The position numbers and the translations under genes were made by a program. Shown here one piece after another: positions 1 to 8,744 of a DNA stretch of 28,045 nucleotides. Under the pieces are notes generated by a model, which saw nothing but the letters and a program-made list of their open reading frames with translations, was not told where the DNA came from and searched no databases. The stretch comes from an uncultured delta proteobacterium. GTDB taxonomy: Bacteria; RBG-13-61-14; DRUE01. The stretch spans positions 1-28,045 of the forward strand of contig CAIYYW010000368.1 of NCBI GenBank assembly GCA_903930515.1, given 5' to 3'. Each line of letters starts with the position of its first letter. The first letter of the stretch is position 1.

Positions 1-1
1 C

Positions 2-1651
2 GACGGAATTAACAATGATTGCGATGCCCTGACCCTGGACGATCCGGATGATGATCTGGATGGGGCTAGTCTTTGCGCTGCCACTGGCAACGATTGCGAT
101 GACGCGGATCCGAACAATTGGATCGCTTGCCTCACTTGTCTTGATGACGATTCGGATACCTATTATGTGGGCTGTGATGCTTATGCCACCATTCTAGGGC
201 CGGATTGCAATGATGGGGATGCGAACAGTTGGAACCCGGCCTCTTGCACCGATTGCGCCGATCTTGATGGGGATGGCTCTTTTGATCTCTGTGATGCTTA
301 TGTCACCGTTTCAGGGCCGGATTGCGATGATGGGGATGCGAACAGTTGGAACCCGGCATCTTGCGCCGATTGCGCCGATCTTGATGGGGATGACTCTTTT
401 GATCTCTGTGATGCTTATGACACCGTTTCAGGCCCGGATTGCAATGATGGGGATGCGAACAGTTGGAACCCGGCATCTTGCGCCGATTGCTTAGATAATG
501 ATCTGGATACCTATTATGCTAACTGTGATGCTTATACCACCGTTTTAGGCCCGGATTGCGATGATGATCCTGTTACTGGTCCTCTTATCAATCCGGCCGC
601 CGCGGAAATCACCTGTAACGGAATTGACGAGAACTGCAATGGACTCTCGGATGATGATCCGGATGGGGACGGTGATGGCGTAAGTTTTTGCCCTGCCACT
701 GGCAACGATTGCGACGATACTGATCCATTTAACTGGGTCAATTGCGCCACCTGCGTAGATACAGATGGAGATGGCGTTAAGGGAACCGCGTGCGATATTG
801 CCGAGGATTGCAATGACGGCGATATTACGATTTATCCCGGCGCGACTGAGATTTGCGATGACGGCATAATCCAGGACTGCGATCGTGCCGCTGATTGCGC
901 CTGCGGCGACGACGTCTGCGAGTTGACCGAGGACGCGGTAACCTGCGCGGCGGATTGCGTCTGCGGAGACGGGATCTGCAGTGGCGGAGAGGATTCAGCC
1001 AGCTGCCTGGCCGATTGTTTCTGCGGAGACGGGCTCTGCAATATAGCTGACGAGGATGCGACCAACTGCGTGGACGATTGTTTCTGCGGAGACACGATCT
1101 GCAGTGTGGGCGAGGATGAGGATACTTGTATTGCGGACTGCCCGGCCACTTGCGGAGATACCTATTGTAATCCCTTGCAGGAAGATCAAGGAATCTGTCC
1201 GGATGATTGTTGGGGAGATTGCGGGGATAATGTGTGCAACAAGTATAATATCGATTGGGATCCGGCTGGAGAGACTGCAAGCACCTGCCCCGAGGATTGC
1301 GAAGGATGCGGAGATTCACTTTGCAATTTCTCTACCGGAGAGGATTCGGGTGTATTTTTCTGCCCGTCTGATTGTCCGGGAACTTGCGGAGACACCTTTT
1401 GCAGTTTTGCAGAGGATTTGGCCGGCTGTCCGGCGGATTGTTGGGTTTGCGGGGATACTTTCTGCACGGCTGGGCAAGAGGATACAAATACCTGCCTGGC
1501 GGATTGTCCGGTAACTTGCGGAGATTTGATCTGCAGTGTGGGAGAGACTAATGCTACCTGCGCGGCGGATTGTCTCGTAACTTGCAACGATGGACTTGGA
1601 ACTTGCGATGCGGGAGAGACTCCTTCCAACTGCCCGGGGGATTGCCCCTAA
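2..1651 (+). CDS. Secreted Cys/Asp-rich repeat protein with MopE-like metal-binding motifs (5' partial)
   Basis: The frame is open from base 2, so the gene starts upstream and only its last ~549 codons are seen. Three zones are visible. The first holds ~39-residue units with a PDCNDGDANSW core. The second has MopE-type putative metal-binding motifs (ICDDGIIQDCD, CNGIDENCNG, DGDGDG), a family rich in Asp and Cys that is usually exported. From about base 898 to the end come eleven units of the form CGDxxC...GED...C..DC, each with about four Cys. There is no transmembrane segment or sorting signal at the C-terminus, which simply ends on a repeat. The Asp-rich DxDxDG stretches suggest calcium or other metal binding, and the paired Cys suggest disulfides formed outside the cytoplasm. 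The exact function is unknown; a surface or matrix protein is likely. Confidence 0.85.
   Translation, partial: DGINNDCDALTLDDPDDDLDGASLCAATGNDCDDADPNNWIACLTCLDDDSDTYYVGCDAYATILGPDCNDGDANSWNPASCTDCADLDGDGSFDLCDAYVTVSGPDCDDGDANSWNPASCADCADLDGDDSFDLCDAYDTVSGPDCNDGDANSWNPASCADCLDNDLDTYYANCDAYTTVLGPDCDDDPVTGPLINPAAAEITCNGIDENCNGLSDDDPDGDGDGVSFCPATGNDCDDTDPFNWVNCATCVDTDGDGVKGTACDIAEDCNDGDITIYPGATEICDDGIIQDCDRAADCACGDDVCELTEDAVTCAADCVCGDGICSGGEDSASCLADCFCGDGLCNIADEDATNCVDDCFCGDTICSVGEDEDTCIADCPATCGDTYCNPLQEDQGICPDDCWGDCGDNVCNKYNIDWDPAGETASTCPEDCEGCGDSLCNFSTGEDSGVFFCPSDCPGTCGDTFCSFAEDLAGCPADCWVCGDTFCTAGQEDTNTCLADCPVTCGDLICSVGETNATCAADCLVTCNDGLGTCDAGETPSNCPGDCP
197..580 (+). repeat. Near-identical 117-bp tandem repeats inside the Cys/Asp-rich gene
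   Basis: The GGGCCGGATTGC / GGCCCGGATTGC block recurs at 197, 314, 431 and 548, an exact 117-bp (39-codon) step, so the reading frame is kept. Units 1 to 3 are nearly identical at DNA level through GATGGGGATGCGAACAGTTGG, while the unit starting at 548 diverges after a few codons. A more diverged copy precedes them near base 80. The similarity suggests recent expansion by slippage or recombination. Confidence 0.85.
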
Positions 1652-1659
1652 GTTCGTAG

Positions 1660-1681
1660 CTTAGACTAGGCTTAGACTAGG
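1660..1681. repeat. 11-bp perfect tandem duplication
   Basis: CTTAGACTAGG occurs twice head to tail just after the stop codon of the Cys-rich gene and just before the terminator hairpin. Probably a slippage product; no function is evident. Confidence 0.8.
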
Positions 1682-1683
1682 TT

Positions 1684-1732
1684 CAGGGTCGGTTGCCCGA
1701 TTATTCGGGCAACCGGCCCTGTTTGTTTTTTA
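1684..1732 (+). terminator. Intrinsic terminator of the Cys-rich repeat gene
   Basis: A 17-bp stem (CAGGGTCGGTTGCCCGA pairing with TCGGGCAACCGGCCCTG, one G-T wobble) with a 4-nt TTAT loop is followed by a T-rich run (GTTTGTTTTTTAT). It begins 33 bp after the stop codon and separates this gene from the downstream operon. The strongest terminator in the window. Confidence 0.92.
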
Positions 1733-1766
1733 TCGGCAGCTGCTTCTGAACCCATTCGCGATCTCA

Positions 1767-1794
1767 TTGCTAAATCCTGCCCAGATGTTAGAAT
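1767..1794 (+). promoter_or_regulatory. Sigma-70-like promoter of the kinase/radical SAM/Ig/McjB operon
   Basis: TTGCTA (1767-1772), 16-bp spacer, TAGAAT (1789-1794). It is the only promoter-like element between the terminator and the first gene of the operon. Transcription would begin near 1801, right at the ATG at 1802; see the start discussion for that gene. Confidence 0.5.
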
Positions 1795-1801
1795 TATATG
1801 T

Positions 1802-2794
1802 ATGCAGGGGAACTTTGTGGTCAAATTTGGAAAGGCCTTGATCTCGGTTCAGACCGATTCGCAGGATCTTTTTGATCCGCTCTCAGCATACCTCCGGGAG
1901 CACCGGGTGGAATCGGACGATTTTGACGCGGAGATTGAGCTGAATCTGAAGAAAATACTTTCCCCCATTCCCACTTATGCCCGGCTGGCGCTCCGGTATT
2001 ACGCGGTAAAGGTCTTTTACCTGGAGGGCCGGGTATATTTCACTGATTTCCGGTCTTTTCTGACCCTGGAGCCGGGCGGGAAGAAGCTGATCGGGTATGT
2101 CTCTCCGGAGACCCTGGAGGAAAGCGGCATTCATTTTTTCACCCATACCTTTTTCACGCTCGCATTGTTTGAGTTGCTGAGGCATCAGGGGTTTTTTTTC
2201 CTGCATTCCTCCGCCCTGATCTCTCCGGAGAAAAAGCCCTGTCTGTTCCCGGCAGGAGGGGGCGAAGGCAAATCCACCCTGGCCCTGCACCTGATCCATC
2301 AGGGCTATCGTTTTATCAGCGATGACATAGTATTTTTAAGCCGCGCTTCGGGACGGGTGACGGTTTCGGGCTTCAAGAAATTAAGCCACCTCTCGCTTGA
2401 GGCGATGAAGCGGTTCCCGGAGCTGGCCCAACTGAAACACGCTCCCAGCCTGGACGGCAAGGGGAAGAAGATCGTGGACCTGGACCGGGTATATCCGGGG
2501 CAGAGGGCGGACCAGGCCGGGGGAAAATTCTTGCTGATTTTCCCAAAGCGGGTTGATAACGGCAATAGCCGGCTCCAGCCTTTGAGCAGTCTGGAGGGGT
2601 TTAAGTTGCTTTTGAGCCAATCGCCCCTGGTGTTTATAGAGCCGGCCTTGGCGAAAGAGCATATGGGGATACTCCGCGACCTGATCGGCTCCTCCCGGCT
2701 CTGGCTTTTGGAAAGCGGCAAGGACTGGATTGAGGACCCGATGGTATTGAAAAATCTGATCGGACGGGCCGGGCAGGGGCGAGGGAAGGAATGA
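1802..2794 (+). CDS. HPr kinase-like (HprK/PCK-fold) protein of a RiPP-type cluster
   Basis: 330 aa. A P-loop sits at residues 152-159 (GGGEGKST) and a Walker-B-like DD at 174-175 (ISDDIVFL), preceded by the family's LHSSALI histidine segment (His135). This is the HprK C-terminal fold without the N-terminal sensor domain of true HPr kinases. Relatives occur in lasso-peptide and other peptide-modification clusters, where some phosphorylate a precursor peptide. Here it heads a four-gene operon and overlaps the radical SAM gene by 4 bp (ATGA). The start is uncertain: ATG 1802 has no Shine-Dalgarno and lies about where the promoter would begin transcription (leaderless), whereas GTG 1817 is preceded by AGGGGA at good spacing. 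The substrate is unknown; a modified peptide or the neighbouring giant protein are candidates. Confidence 0.8.
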   Translation: MQGNFVVKFGKALISVQTDSQDLFDPLSAYLREHRVESDDFDAEIELNLKKILSPIPTYARLALRYYAVKVFYLEGRVYFTDFRSFLTLEPGGKKLIGYVSPETLEESGIHFFTHTFFTLALFELLRHQGFFFLHSSALISPEKKPCLFPAGGGEGKSTLALHLIHQGYRFISDDIVFLSRASGRVTVSGFKKLSHLSLEAMKRFPELAQLKHAPSLDGKGKKIVDLDRVYPGQRADQAGGKFLLIFPKRVDNGNSRLQPLSSLEGFKLLLSQSPLVFIEPALAKEHMGILRDLIGSSRLWLLESGKDWIEDPMVLKNLIGRAGQGRGKE

Positions 2795-3822
2795 GTCCGG
2801 CCAAAATAAATTTTGAGCTGACCGGCGCCTGCAATTTATCCTGCGCCCATTGCCTGCGGGACCGCACTCTTAAGAACGAACTGCCGCTCCCGCTGATCCA
2901 GAAGGCGCTCAAGCAGGCCCGGGCTTACGGCATCAACCGGGTTTCTTTTACCGGCGGGGAGCCTTTGCTTTATTCGCGCTTCCAGGAACTGGCGGAGTCA
3001 ACCGTGTCTTCCGGAGTCCAGTTCGCCCTGGTCACCAACGGCATCCTGCTCCCGCGCTTTACCCGGCTGCTGAGCCGGCCCGAACTCAAGCCCGGGCTGG
3101 ACCGGATTTGCGTCAGCCTGGAAGGCCCGGACCCGGAAACCAACGATCCGGTCCGGGGAAAGGGCAGTTTCAAAAAAGCCCTCCAGGGAATACTATCCGC
3201 GCGATCCCGCGAACTGCCCTTCGCGATCAAGTTCACCATCAATTCCCGGAATTATCAAAAAATAGAAGAGATGGCCCTGCTGGCCGGAAAGCTCGGGGCC
3301 TTTGAGCTGCAACTGGCGCAACTGTATCCCACCCCGCAAAACCTCTCCGCGGGACTCGCGCTCCCGCCCGGGCAGTGGGAATTGGTCCAGGCCGAATCCC
3401 TCCGGCTCAGGGACTTGCTCAAGTTGAATTTGATCTTCAGCGCCGGATGCTATGTGGATGAAAATTTCCCCATTTGCGGACACCTGGGGATGACCGAATA
3501 TTATGTGGACTCGCGCGGATGGCTCTGCCTCTGCTGTATGCTGGCAGGGGTGGCCGGAAGAGACTCCGGCAAAAGGGAAAAAGACCGGATCGCGGATTTG
3601 CGTCAAACCAGCTTCTTTGACGCGCACCGGAAATTGATGGACCGGATCATTTGGTTCCATAAAAAACGCCTGGAGCGGATTGAGCGGGGAGAAGTGAGCG
3701 AGTTGGAACACTACCAATGCCTGTCCTGCGGATTTCATTTCGGCAAACTGGACTGGTTGAAGGATTTTCCGGGAACGGCCTGGGAAGATCTATTCCAGAA
3801 GGCGCGAGGGGGACGGCGATGA
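2791..3822 (+). CDS. Radical SAM protein with C-terminal cysteine cluster (SPASM/Twitch-like)
   Basis: 343 aa. The canonical Cx3CxxC motif is at Cys14, Cys18 and Cys21 (CNLSCAHC), with the GGEP segment (TGGEPLLY) around residue 53, so it should bind one 4Fe-4S cluster and SAM. The C-terminal third has further cysteines (GCYVDENFPICG, LCLCCML, YQCLSCGFH), suggesting one or two auxiliary Fe-S clusters, as in peptide-modifying enzymes. The start is ATG 2791, overlapping the kinase stop as ATGA, with AGGGAAGGA just upstream; its own stop overlaps the next gene in the same way. Together with the kinase and the McjB-like protease this points to post-translational peptide or protein modification. 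The reaction cannot be read from the sequence. Confidence 0.9.
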   Translation: MSPAKINFELTGACNLSCAHCLRDRTLKNELPLPLIQKALKQARAYGINRVSFTGGEPLLYSRFQELAESTVSSGVQFALVTNGILLPRFTRLLSRPELKPGLDRICVSLEGPDPETNDPVRGKGSFKKALQGILSARSRELPFAIKFTINSRNYQKIEEMALLAGKLGAFELQLAQLYPTPQNLSAGLALPPGQWELVQAESLRLRDLLKLNLIFSAGCYVDENFPICGHLGMTEYYVDSRGWLCLCCMLAGVAGRDSGKREKDRIADLRQTSFFDAHRKLMDRIIWFHKKRLERIERGEVSELEHYQCLSCGFHFGKLDWLKDFPGTAWEDLFQKARGGRR

Positions 3823-6800
3823 AAAAACGCCTGGTCGTCTATCTGGCGGCGCTCCTGATCGGCTCCGGTTGTGGACTCGCAGGAGGCGGTGGAGGCGGCG
3901 GCGGAGGAGCCGGAGGAGCCGGGACCGGGCTTGATCCCAGCGTTCCCGACACCTTCATCTACCACCGGCCTCCCCGGCAGACCTCATCTTCGGAGGCCTC
4001 TTTCCGGTTCCATTGTTCAAGTTCGCCCTGCGAATTCGAGTGCCGGCTTAATTCCAGAAAATGGTCCTCCTGTTCCTCCCCCAAGAAATACACGGGCCTG
4101 GCGGAAGGCAAAAATATTTTCCGGGTCCGGGCGACAAACGCCTTGGGAACAACCGATTCCACCCCGGCAAAATATAAATGGGTGATTGATACCATTCCGC
4201 CGGACACGATTATTTCTTCCAAGCCTTTTGACCCGAGCAATTCCGACAACCCATCTTTTGAATTCACCTGCGACCAGGGGGATTGCACCTATGAATGCAA
4301 CCTGGATTTCGGAGCCTGGGTATCCTGCTCCCCGCCGCAAACCTATCCCGGCCTTTCCGATGGCCTTCACACCTTCCAGGCACGAGCCATTGATTTAACC
4401 GGAAATGTTGATCCGATCCCGGTGAGCTTTAGCTGGACCATTGACCTGACTCCGCCGGATACCTCCATCTTTTTCCAGCCGCCGGATCCGAGCAATTCGC
4501 GGGACGCCGCTTTTGATTTCATCTGCGACGAGTCCAATTGTATCTTTCAATGCCAACTGGATGACAGCGGTTTTGTCCCCTGCGCCTTTCCGGCCGCCTA
4601 CTCCGGGCTATCGGAAGGGCATCATTATTTTGAGGCGCGCGCGGTTGACCAGGCGGGAAATACCGACCCGGTCCCGGCCGGATACAACTGGACCGTTGAT
4701 GTCACTCCTCCGGACACCGTGATCACGGCCGCTCCGCCGGACCGCGTCAATTATGACAACGCGAGTTTCTCTTTCATCTGCGACGAGTCGGCTTGCGCTT
4801 TTGAATGTCAACTGGACGGCGGAGGATTCAGCGACTGCGCCTCCCCTAAAAATTATCCGGGCCTGTCCGACGGCAGCCATACTTTCCAGGTCCGGGCCGT
4901 AGATGCCGCGTCCAACCTGGATGGCAGTCCCGCGGGAGATACCTGGAAAATAGACACGGTTCCGCCGGAGACCAACATCGCTTCCCATCCGGCGAACCCG
5001 GTCAATCTGAATTACGGCGCTTTCAGTTTCACCTGCGATGAAGCGGGTTGTAGTTTTGAATGCGATCTGGACGGAGCAGGGTTCAGCGCCTGTGTCTCTC
5101 CCAAAACCTATCCCGGATTGGCCGACGGCAATCATACCTTCCAGGTCCGGGCCACGGACGCGTTGGGCAATCCCGATCCCACTCCCGCGTCATATCCCTG
5201 GCTGATTGATACCACGGCTCCGGACACCAATATTGACTCCAACCCGCCCAACCCCAGCGCTTCCGGCTCCGCGAGCTTTTCCTTCAGTCACACCGAGCCT
5301 GGAAGCACTTTTGAGTGTCAACTGGACTCGGGGGGATGGGTTTCCTGCTCTGCCCCCAAGGATTACTCCGGCCTGACGGACGGCGATCATACTTTCCAGG
5401 TCCGGGCGATTGACCCGGCCGATAATCCGGACTCGAGTCCGGCCGGTTACAGTTGGAAAATTGACACCGCGCCCCCGGACACCAGCATCATTGCCCATCC
5501 CCCGGATCCATCCCATTTGCCAAATCCGGTTTTTGAATTCAACTGCAATGAAGCAATTTGCGCCTTTGAATGTAAAATGGATTCCGGAGCCTGGGCAGCC
5601 TGCTCTTCTCCCAAAGATTACTCCGGCCTGGCGGACGGCGGTCATACTTTCCAGGTCCGAGCGATTGATCAAGTGAACCTGCCCGATCCCGCTCCCGCAT
5701 CTTACATTTGGACTATTGATCTCACGGCCCCGGACACCTATATTGATTCCAACCCGGCCAACCCCAGCGGTTTCGGCTCCGCGAGTTTTTCCTTCAGTTA
5801 CACCGATCCCGGAAGTACTTTTGAGTGTCAACTGGACTCGGGGGGATGGGTTTCCTGCTCTGCCCCCAAAGATTACTCCGGCCTGGCGGACGGCGATCAT
5901 ATCTTTGAGGTCCGGGCCACGGACGCTTTGGGCAATCTCGATCTCACCCCCGCTCAATACAACTGGACCATTGACACCGCGCCCCCGGACACCGGCATCA
6001 TTGCTCATCCCGCGGATCCATCCCATTTGCCAAATCCGGCTTTTGAATTCAACTGCAACGAAGCAATTTGCGTCTTTGAATGTAAAATGGATTCCGGAGC
6101 CTGGGTATCCTGCTCTTCTCCCAAAGATTACTCAGCCCTGGCGGACGGCGGTCATACCTTTCAGGTCCGAGCGATTGATCAAGTGAATTTGCCCGATCCC
6201 GCTCCCGCATCTTACAGTTGGACTATTGATCTCACGGCCCCGGATACTTTTATTGATTCCAACCCGGCCAACCCGGCCGATTCCGGCTCCGCGAGCTTTT
6301 CTTTCTTCGGAGACGAGCCCGGATGCGTCTTGCAATGTCAACTGGACGGCTCCGGATGGGCCGCGTGCTCTTCTCCCAAAGATTATGCCGGGCTGGCGGA
6401 CGGCTATCATACTTTCCAGGTCCGGGCGATTGACCCGGCCGGTAATCCGGACCCGAGTCCGGCCAATTACAGTTGGAAAATTGACACCACGCCCCCGGAC
6501 ACCAATCTCATTTCCTATCCCGCGGATCCGGCCAACCTGTCTTCCGCGACTTTCAGTTTCGGCTGCAATGAAACGGTTTGCTCCTTTGAATGTCAACTGG
6601 ATACAGGCGGGTTTAATGACTGCTCTTCTCCGCAAAATTACACCCTGCTTCCGGACGGAGATCACGCCTTTGAGGTCCGAGCAACCGACGCGGTGGGCCT
6701 GACCGATTCCACGCCCGCGACATATCTCTGGCTGATAGACACCACGCCGCCGAATACGGTTATTACCTTAAGCCCGTCCAACCCGAGCAATTCCCCGGAC

Positions 6801-8744
6801 CCGACTTTTGGATTCGCCGCCGATGAAGGCAATTGCTCTTTTGAATGTAAAATGGATGCCGGGGCCTGGACCGCATGTTCTTCCCCCAAGTCCTACTTCG
6901 GCCTCTCCCAGGCCGGACATACCTTCCAAGTCCGCGCAACCGATGTGGTGGGCCTGACCGATTCCACGCCCGCAACTTTTATCTGGACCATTGACACCAC
7001 GCCCCCGGATACCTCTATCAATTCCACTCCCCCGGACCCGGACAATTCCAGCTCCGCCGCCTTCTCCTTCGCCGCCACCGAGCCGGGTTCCACTTTTGAG
7101 TGTAAATTGGACGGCGGAGGGTTTGCCGCCTGCGCCTCTCCTAAAATTTATACCGGCATCGCTCCGGCCGATCATACTTTCCAGGTCCGCTCCATAGACC
7201 CGGCCGGAAATGTGGACTTGACTCCCGCGGTTTATAGCTGGACCATTGAGGCCAATTCCTATAATTGTTTCCAGATCATTATTGACCCCGCTTACCAGGT
7301 CACCGTGATCCCGCCGAGCTCCTTCTCGCCGGTGGCGGATTATCCCGGCCTGAACGCCGACCGGGTCTCCGACCAGATCCAGGTGAACAGTTGGCTCAGT
7401 TCCAATGACCCCGCGCAACTGGTGATCAAGATTACCAATATCGGCTCCCAGGACCTTCCCCGCCTCTGGATGGACGGATTGCTCCAGATCGGAGGAGAGG
7501 TTCTTGATCCCGACGCCCTCAACCAGGGGGAGCATCCCGTTCTGGTCTTTGGGCCGCTGGCGCCCGGGGAAACAATGTCCCGGACCTTCAACCTCAACCT
7601 CACCGACCTGCCCTGCACCCTGCTCTGGGACCCGCTTAAGATCCAAGGCCGGGTGGCTTATGCCTCTGACTTTAAGATGCCCCTGTCCTGGAGGGCCTGG
7701 TCCGCCAACCTTTCCGGCAAAAACCCGACTATGGTCACCAGCCTCCCGGACCTGTCCGTCCGGATCGGACGCTTGATCTGGACCGCGGGAATGGAATGGA
7801 TCGGCTTTAGCTACTTCGGCGGAAACGGCGATCAAATCGGCATCGTCCATCCCGACGGCTCCCATTTCCGAATCGTCGCCTCGGGCAGCACCCAGATCAA
7901 TTTCTTCCCGGATGGAAAGGAGATTTTTTATCTTTGCTCTTACCGCGTCCCCACCTCCAGCTATGATCTTTGCCTAAATGATTTGTCCGGCGCCTCGGAA
8001 CAGGTCTTGATCCGGGGAGACGGTTATTACTGGGACGGGACCGGCTATCAAGCCTACACCCCCTTGCCCGGCAATTCCGCTTTTTTGCAGACCTCGCTTT
8101 ACCGGCCGACCTTAAGCCCGGATGGGCGGAAAATAATCTTCATCGGCCAGGACCCCAATCTGTCGCTTGCCCCCCTCAACCTCAACCACCGCTGGCTGAT
8201 GCTGGACGCCCAATTCGATCCATCCTCTATGACCCTGCAAGGAGCGCCGGCGCTGGCCGGGAAACTCTTTGATGGGGACACCCTGTCCAATTCCAACAAG
8301 TTCCTGGGACTCTACGAGTTCGTCCCCACTTTCAGCCCGGACGGAAAAAACCTGGTCGGGTTTGTCAAGGAGTTTAAATACAACGCGGTCAGCAAAAAGT
8401 TCGCCCTGGATTTTTACGGCCTGGTCCGGATCAAGATTGACGACCTGATGGCGCAACCTTCCCCCGTTTATATCGGGAATACCAATTATATGACCAAGAT
8501 TCTAGACATCCGCATTTTTTCCAACTCGGTCGACGCCTCATACATTAATTTCCAGGATTATTCCGACCAGGTGGGAGGAATCCTGTTCACGGTCAAATTT
8601 GACGACCAGTATGCAACCGTGTATCTCCTGCCGGTAAATGCCAATTTCGTCCCCCAGGGAGCCCCCAAGGCCTTTATCCAGAACGCATATTTCAACGCCT
8701 TCCCGGATGTGGCCACCCCGGTCCTTCCCGGCGCTTATCAATGA
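3819..8744 (+). CDS. Giant Ig-like repeat lipoprotein with TolB-type beta-propeller C-terminus
   Basis: 1641 aa from ATG 3819, which overlaps the previous stop (ATGA). An in-frame extension to 3717 is rejected because it would bury the signal peptide. MKKR plus a hydrophobic stretch and Cys18 (LLIGSGC) look like a lipoprotein signal, although the residue at -3 is Gly rather than Leu. A Gly-rich linker (LAGGGGGG) follows. Residues ~40-1141 are 13 Ig-like repeats of ~84-85 aa with the frame PPDT...FEC.LD...C.SP..Y.GL.DG.HTFQVRA.D...W.ID. Most repeats have four Cys; repeats 6, 8 and 13 have two. Residues ~1142-1330 form a separate beta-rich domain. The C-terminus carries PDGK-type blades (FFPDGKEIF ~1362, LSPDGRKII ~1431, FSPDGKNLV ~1505), typical of TolB/PD40 propellers. 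A surface adhesion or sensing role is inferred. Confidence 0.88.
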   Translation: MKKRLVVYLAALLIGSGCGLAGGGGGGGGGAGGAGTGLDPSVPDTFIYHRPPRQTSSSEASFRFHCSSSPCEFECRLNSRKWSSCSSPKKYTGLAEGKNIFRVRATNALGTTDSTPAKYKWVIDTIPPDTIISSKPFDPSNSDNPSFEFTCDQGDCTYECNLDFGAWVSCSPPQTYPGLSDGLHTFQARAIDLTGNVDPIPVSFSWTIDLTPPDTSIFFQPPDPSNSRDAAFDFICDESNCIFQCQLDDSGFVPCAFPAAYSGLSEGHHYFEARAVDQAGNTDPVPAGYNWTVDVTPPDTVITAAPPDRVNYDNASFSFICDESACAFECQLDGGGFSDCASPKNYPGLSDGSHTFQVRAVDAASNLDGSPAGDTWKIDTVPPETNIASHPANPVNLNYGAFSFTCDEAGCSFECDLDGAGFSACVSPKTYPGLADGNHTFQVRATDALGNPDPTPASYPWLIDTTAPDTNIDSNPPNPSASGSASFSFSHTEPGSTFECQLDSGGWVSCSAPKDYSGLTDGDHTFQVRAIDPADNPDSSPAGYSWKIDTAPPDTSIIAHPPDPSHLPNPVFEFNCNEAICAFECKMDSGAWAACSSPKDYSGLADGGHTFQVRAIDQVNLPDPAPASYIWTIDLTAPDTYIDSNPANPSGFGSASFSFSYTDPGSTFECQLDSGGWVSCSAPKDYSGLADGDHIFEVRATDALGNLDLTPAQYNWTIDTAPPDTGIIAHPADPSHLPNPAFEFNCNEAICVFECKMDSGAWVSCSSPKDYSALADGGHTFQVRAIDQVNLPDPAPASYSWTIDLTAPDTFIDSNPANPADSGSASFSFFGDEPGCVLQCQLDGSGWAACSSPKDYAGLADGYHTFQVRAIDPAGNPDPSPANYSWKIDTTPPDTNLISYPADPANLSSATFSFGCNETVCSFECQLDTGGFNDCSSPQNYTLLPDGDHAFEVRATDAVGLTDSTPATYLWLIDTTPPNTVITLSPSNPSNSPDPTFGFAADEGNCSFECKMDAGAWTACSSPKSYFGLSQAGHTFQVRATDVVGLTDSTPATFIWTIDTTPPDTSINSTPPDPDNSSSAAFSFAATEPGSTFECKLDGGGFAACASPKIYTGIAPADHTFQVRSIDPAGNVDLTPAVYSWTIEANSYNCFQIIIDPAYQVTVIPPSSFSPVADYPGLNADRVSDQIQVNSWLSSNDPAQLVIKITNIGSQDLPRLWMDGLLQIGGEVLDPDALNQGEHPVLVFGPLAPGETMSRTFNLNLTDLPCTLLWDPLKIQGRVAYASDFKMPLSWRAWSANLSGKNPTMVTSLPDLSVRIGRLIWTAGMEWIGFSYFGGNGDQIGIVHPDGSHFRIVASGSTQINFFPDGKEIFYLCSYRVPTSSYDLCLNDLSGASEQVLIRGDGYYWDGTGYQAYTPLPGNSAFLQTSLYRPTLSPDGRKIIFIGQDPNLSLAPLNLNHRWLMLDAQFDPSSMTLQGAPALAGKLFDGDTLSNSNKFLGLYEFVPTFSPDGKNLVGFVKEFKYNAVSKKFALDFYGLVRIKIDDLMAQPSPVYIGNTNYMTKILDIRIFSNSVDASYINFQDYSDQVGGILFTVKFDDQYATVYLLPVNANFVPQGAPKAFIQNAYFNAFPDVATPVLPGAYQ
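3939..7242 (+). repeat. Thirteen ~255-bp coding tandem repeats (Ig-like modules)
   Basis: The DNA underlying the Ig-like array. Units begin at xxPPDT/xxAPDT codons roughly every 252-258 bp. Between about 5215 and 6300 the sequence matches itself at an offset of exactly 510 bp (for example 5461 versus 5971, 5701 versus 6211), so a two-repeat block duplicated recently; other units are much more diverged. Confidence 0.88.

Noticed and set aside
1802-2794. True PTS HPr kinase/phosphorylase (hprK)
   Set aside because: No N-terminal HprK domain and no ptsH neighbour; context is radical SAM and McjB genes.
3717-3818. 34-residue N-terminal extension of the Ig-repeat protein
   Set aside because: It lies inside the radical SAM gene and would hide the signal peptide; ATG 3819 has an ATGA overlap.
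197-7242. Regularly spaced repeats as CRISPR arrays
   Set aside because: Periods of 117 and ~255 bp keep the reading frame and encode protein modules; there are no unique spacers.
6768-7865. 365-aa minus-strand reading frame, and similar ones at 5190-6026 and 4608-5135
   Set aside because: Shadows of the repetitive Ig array; their repetitiveness mirrors the plus-strand repeats.
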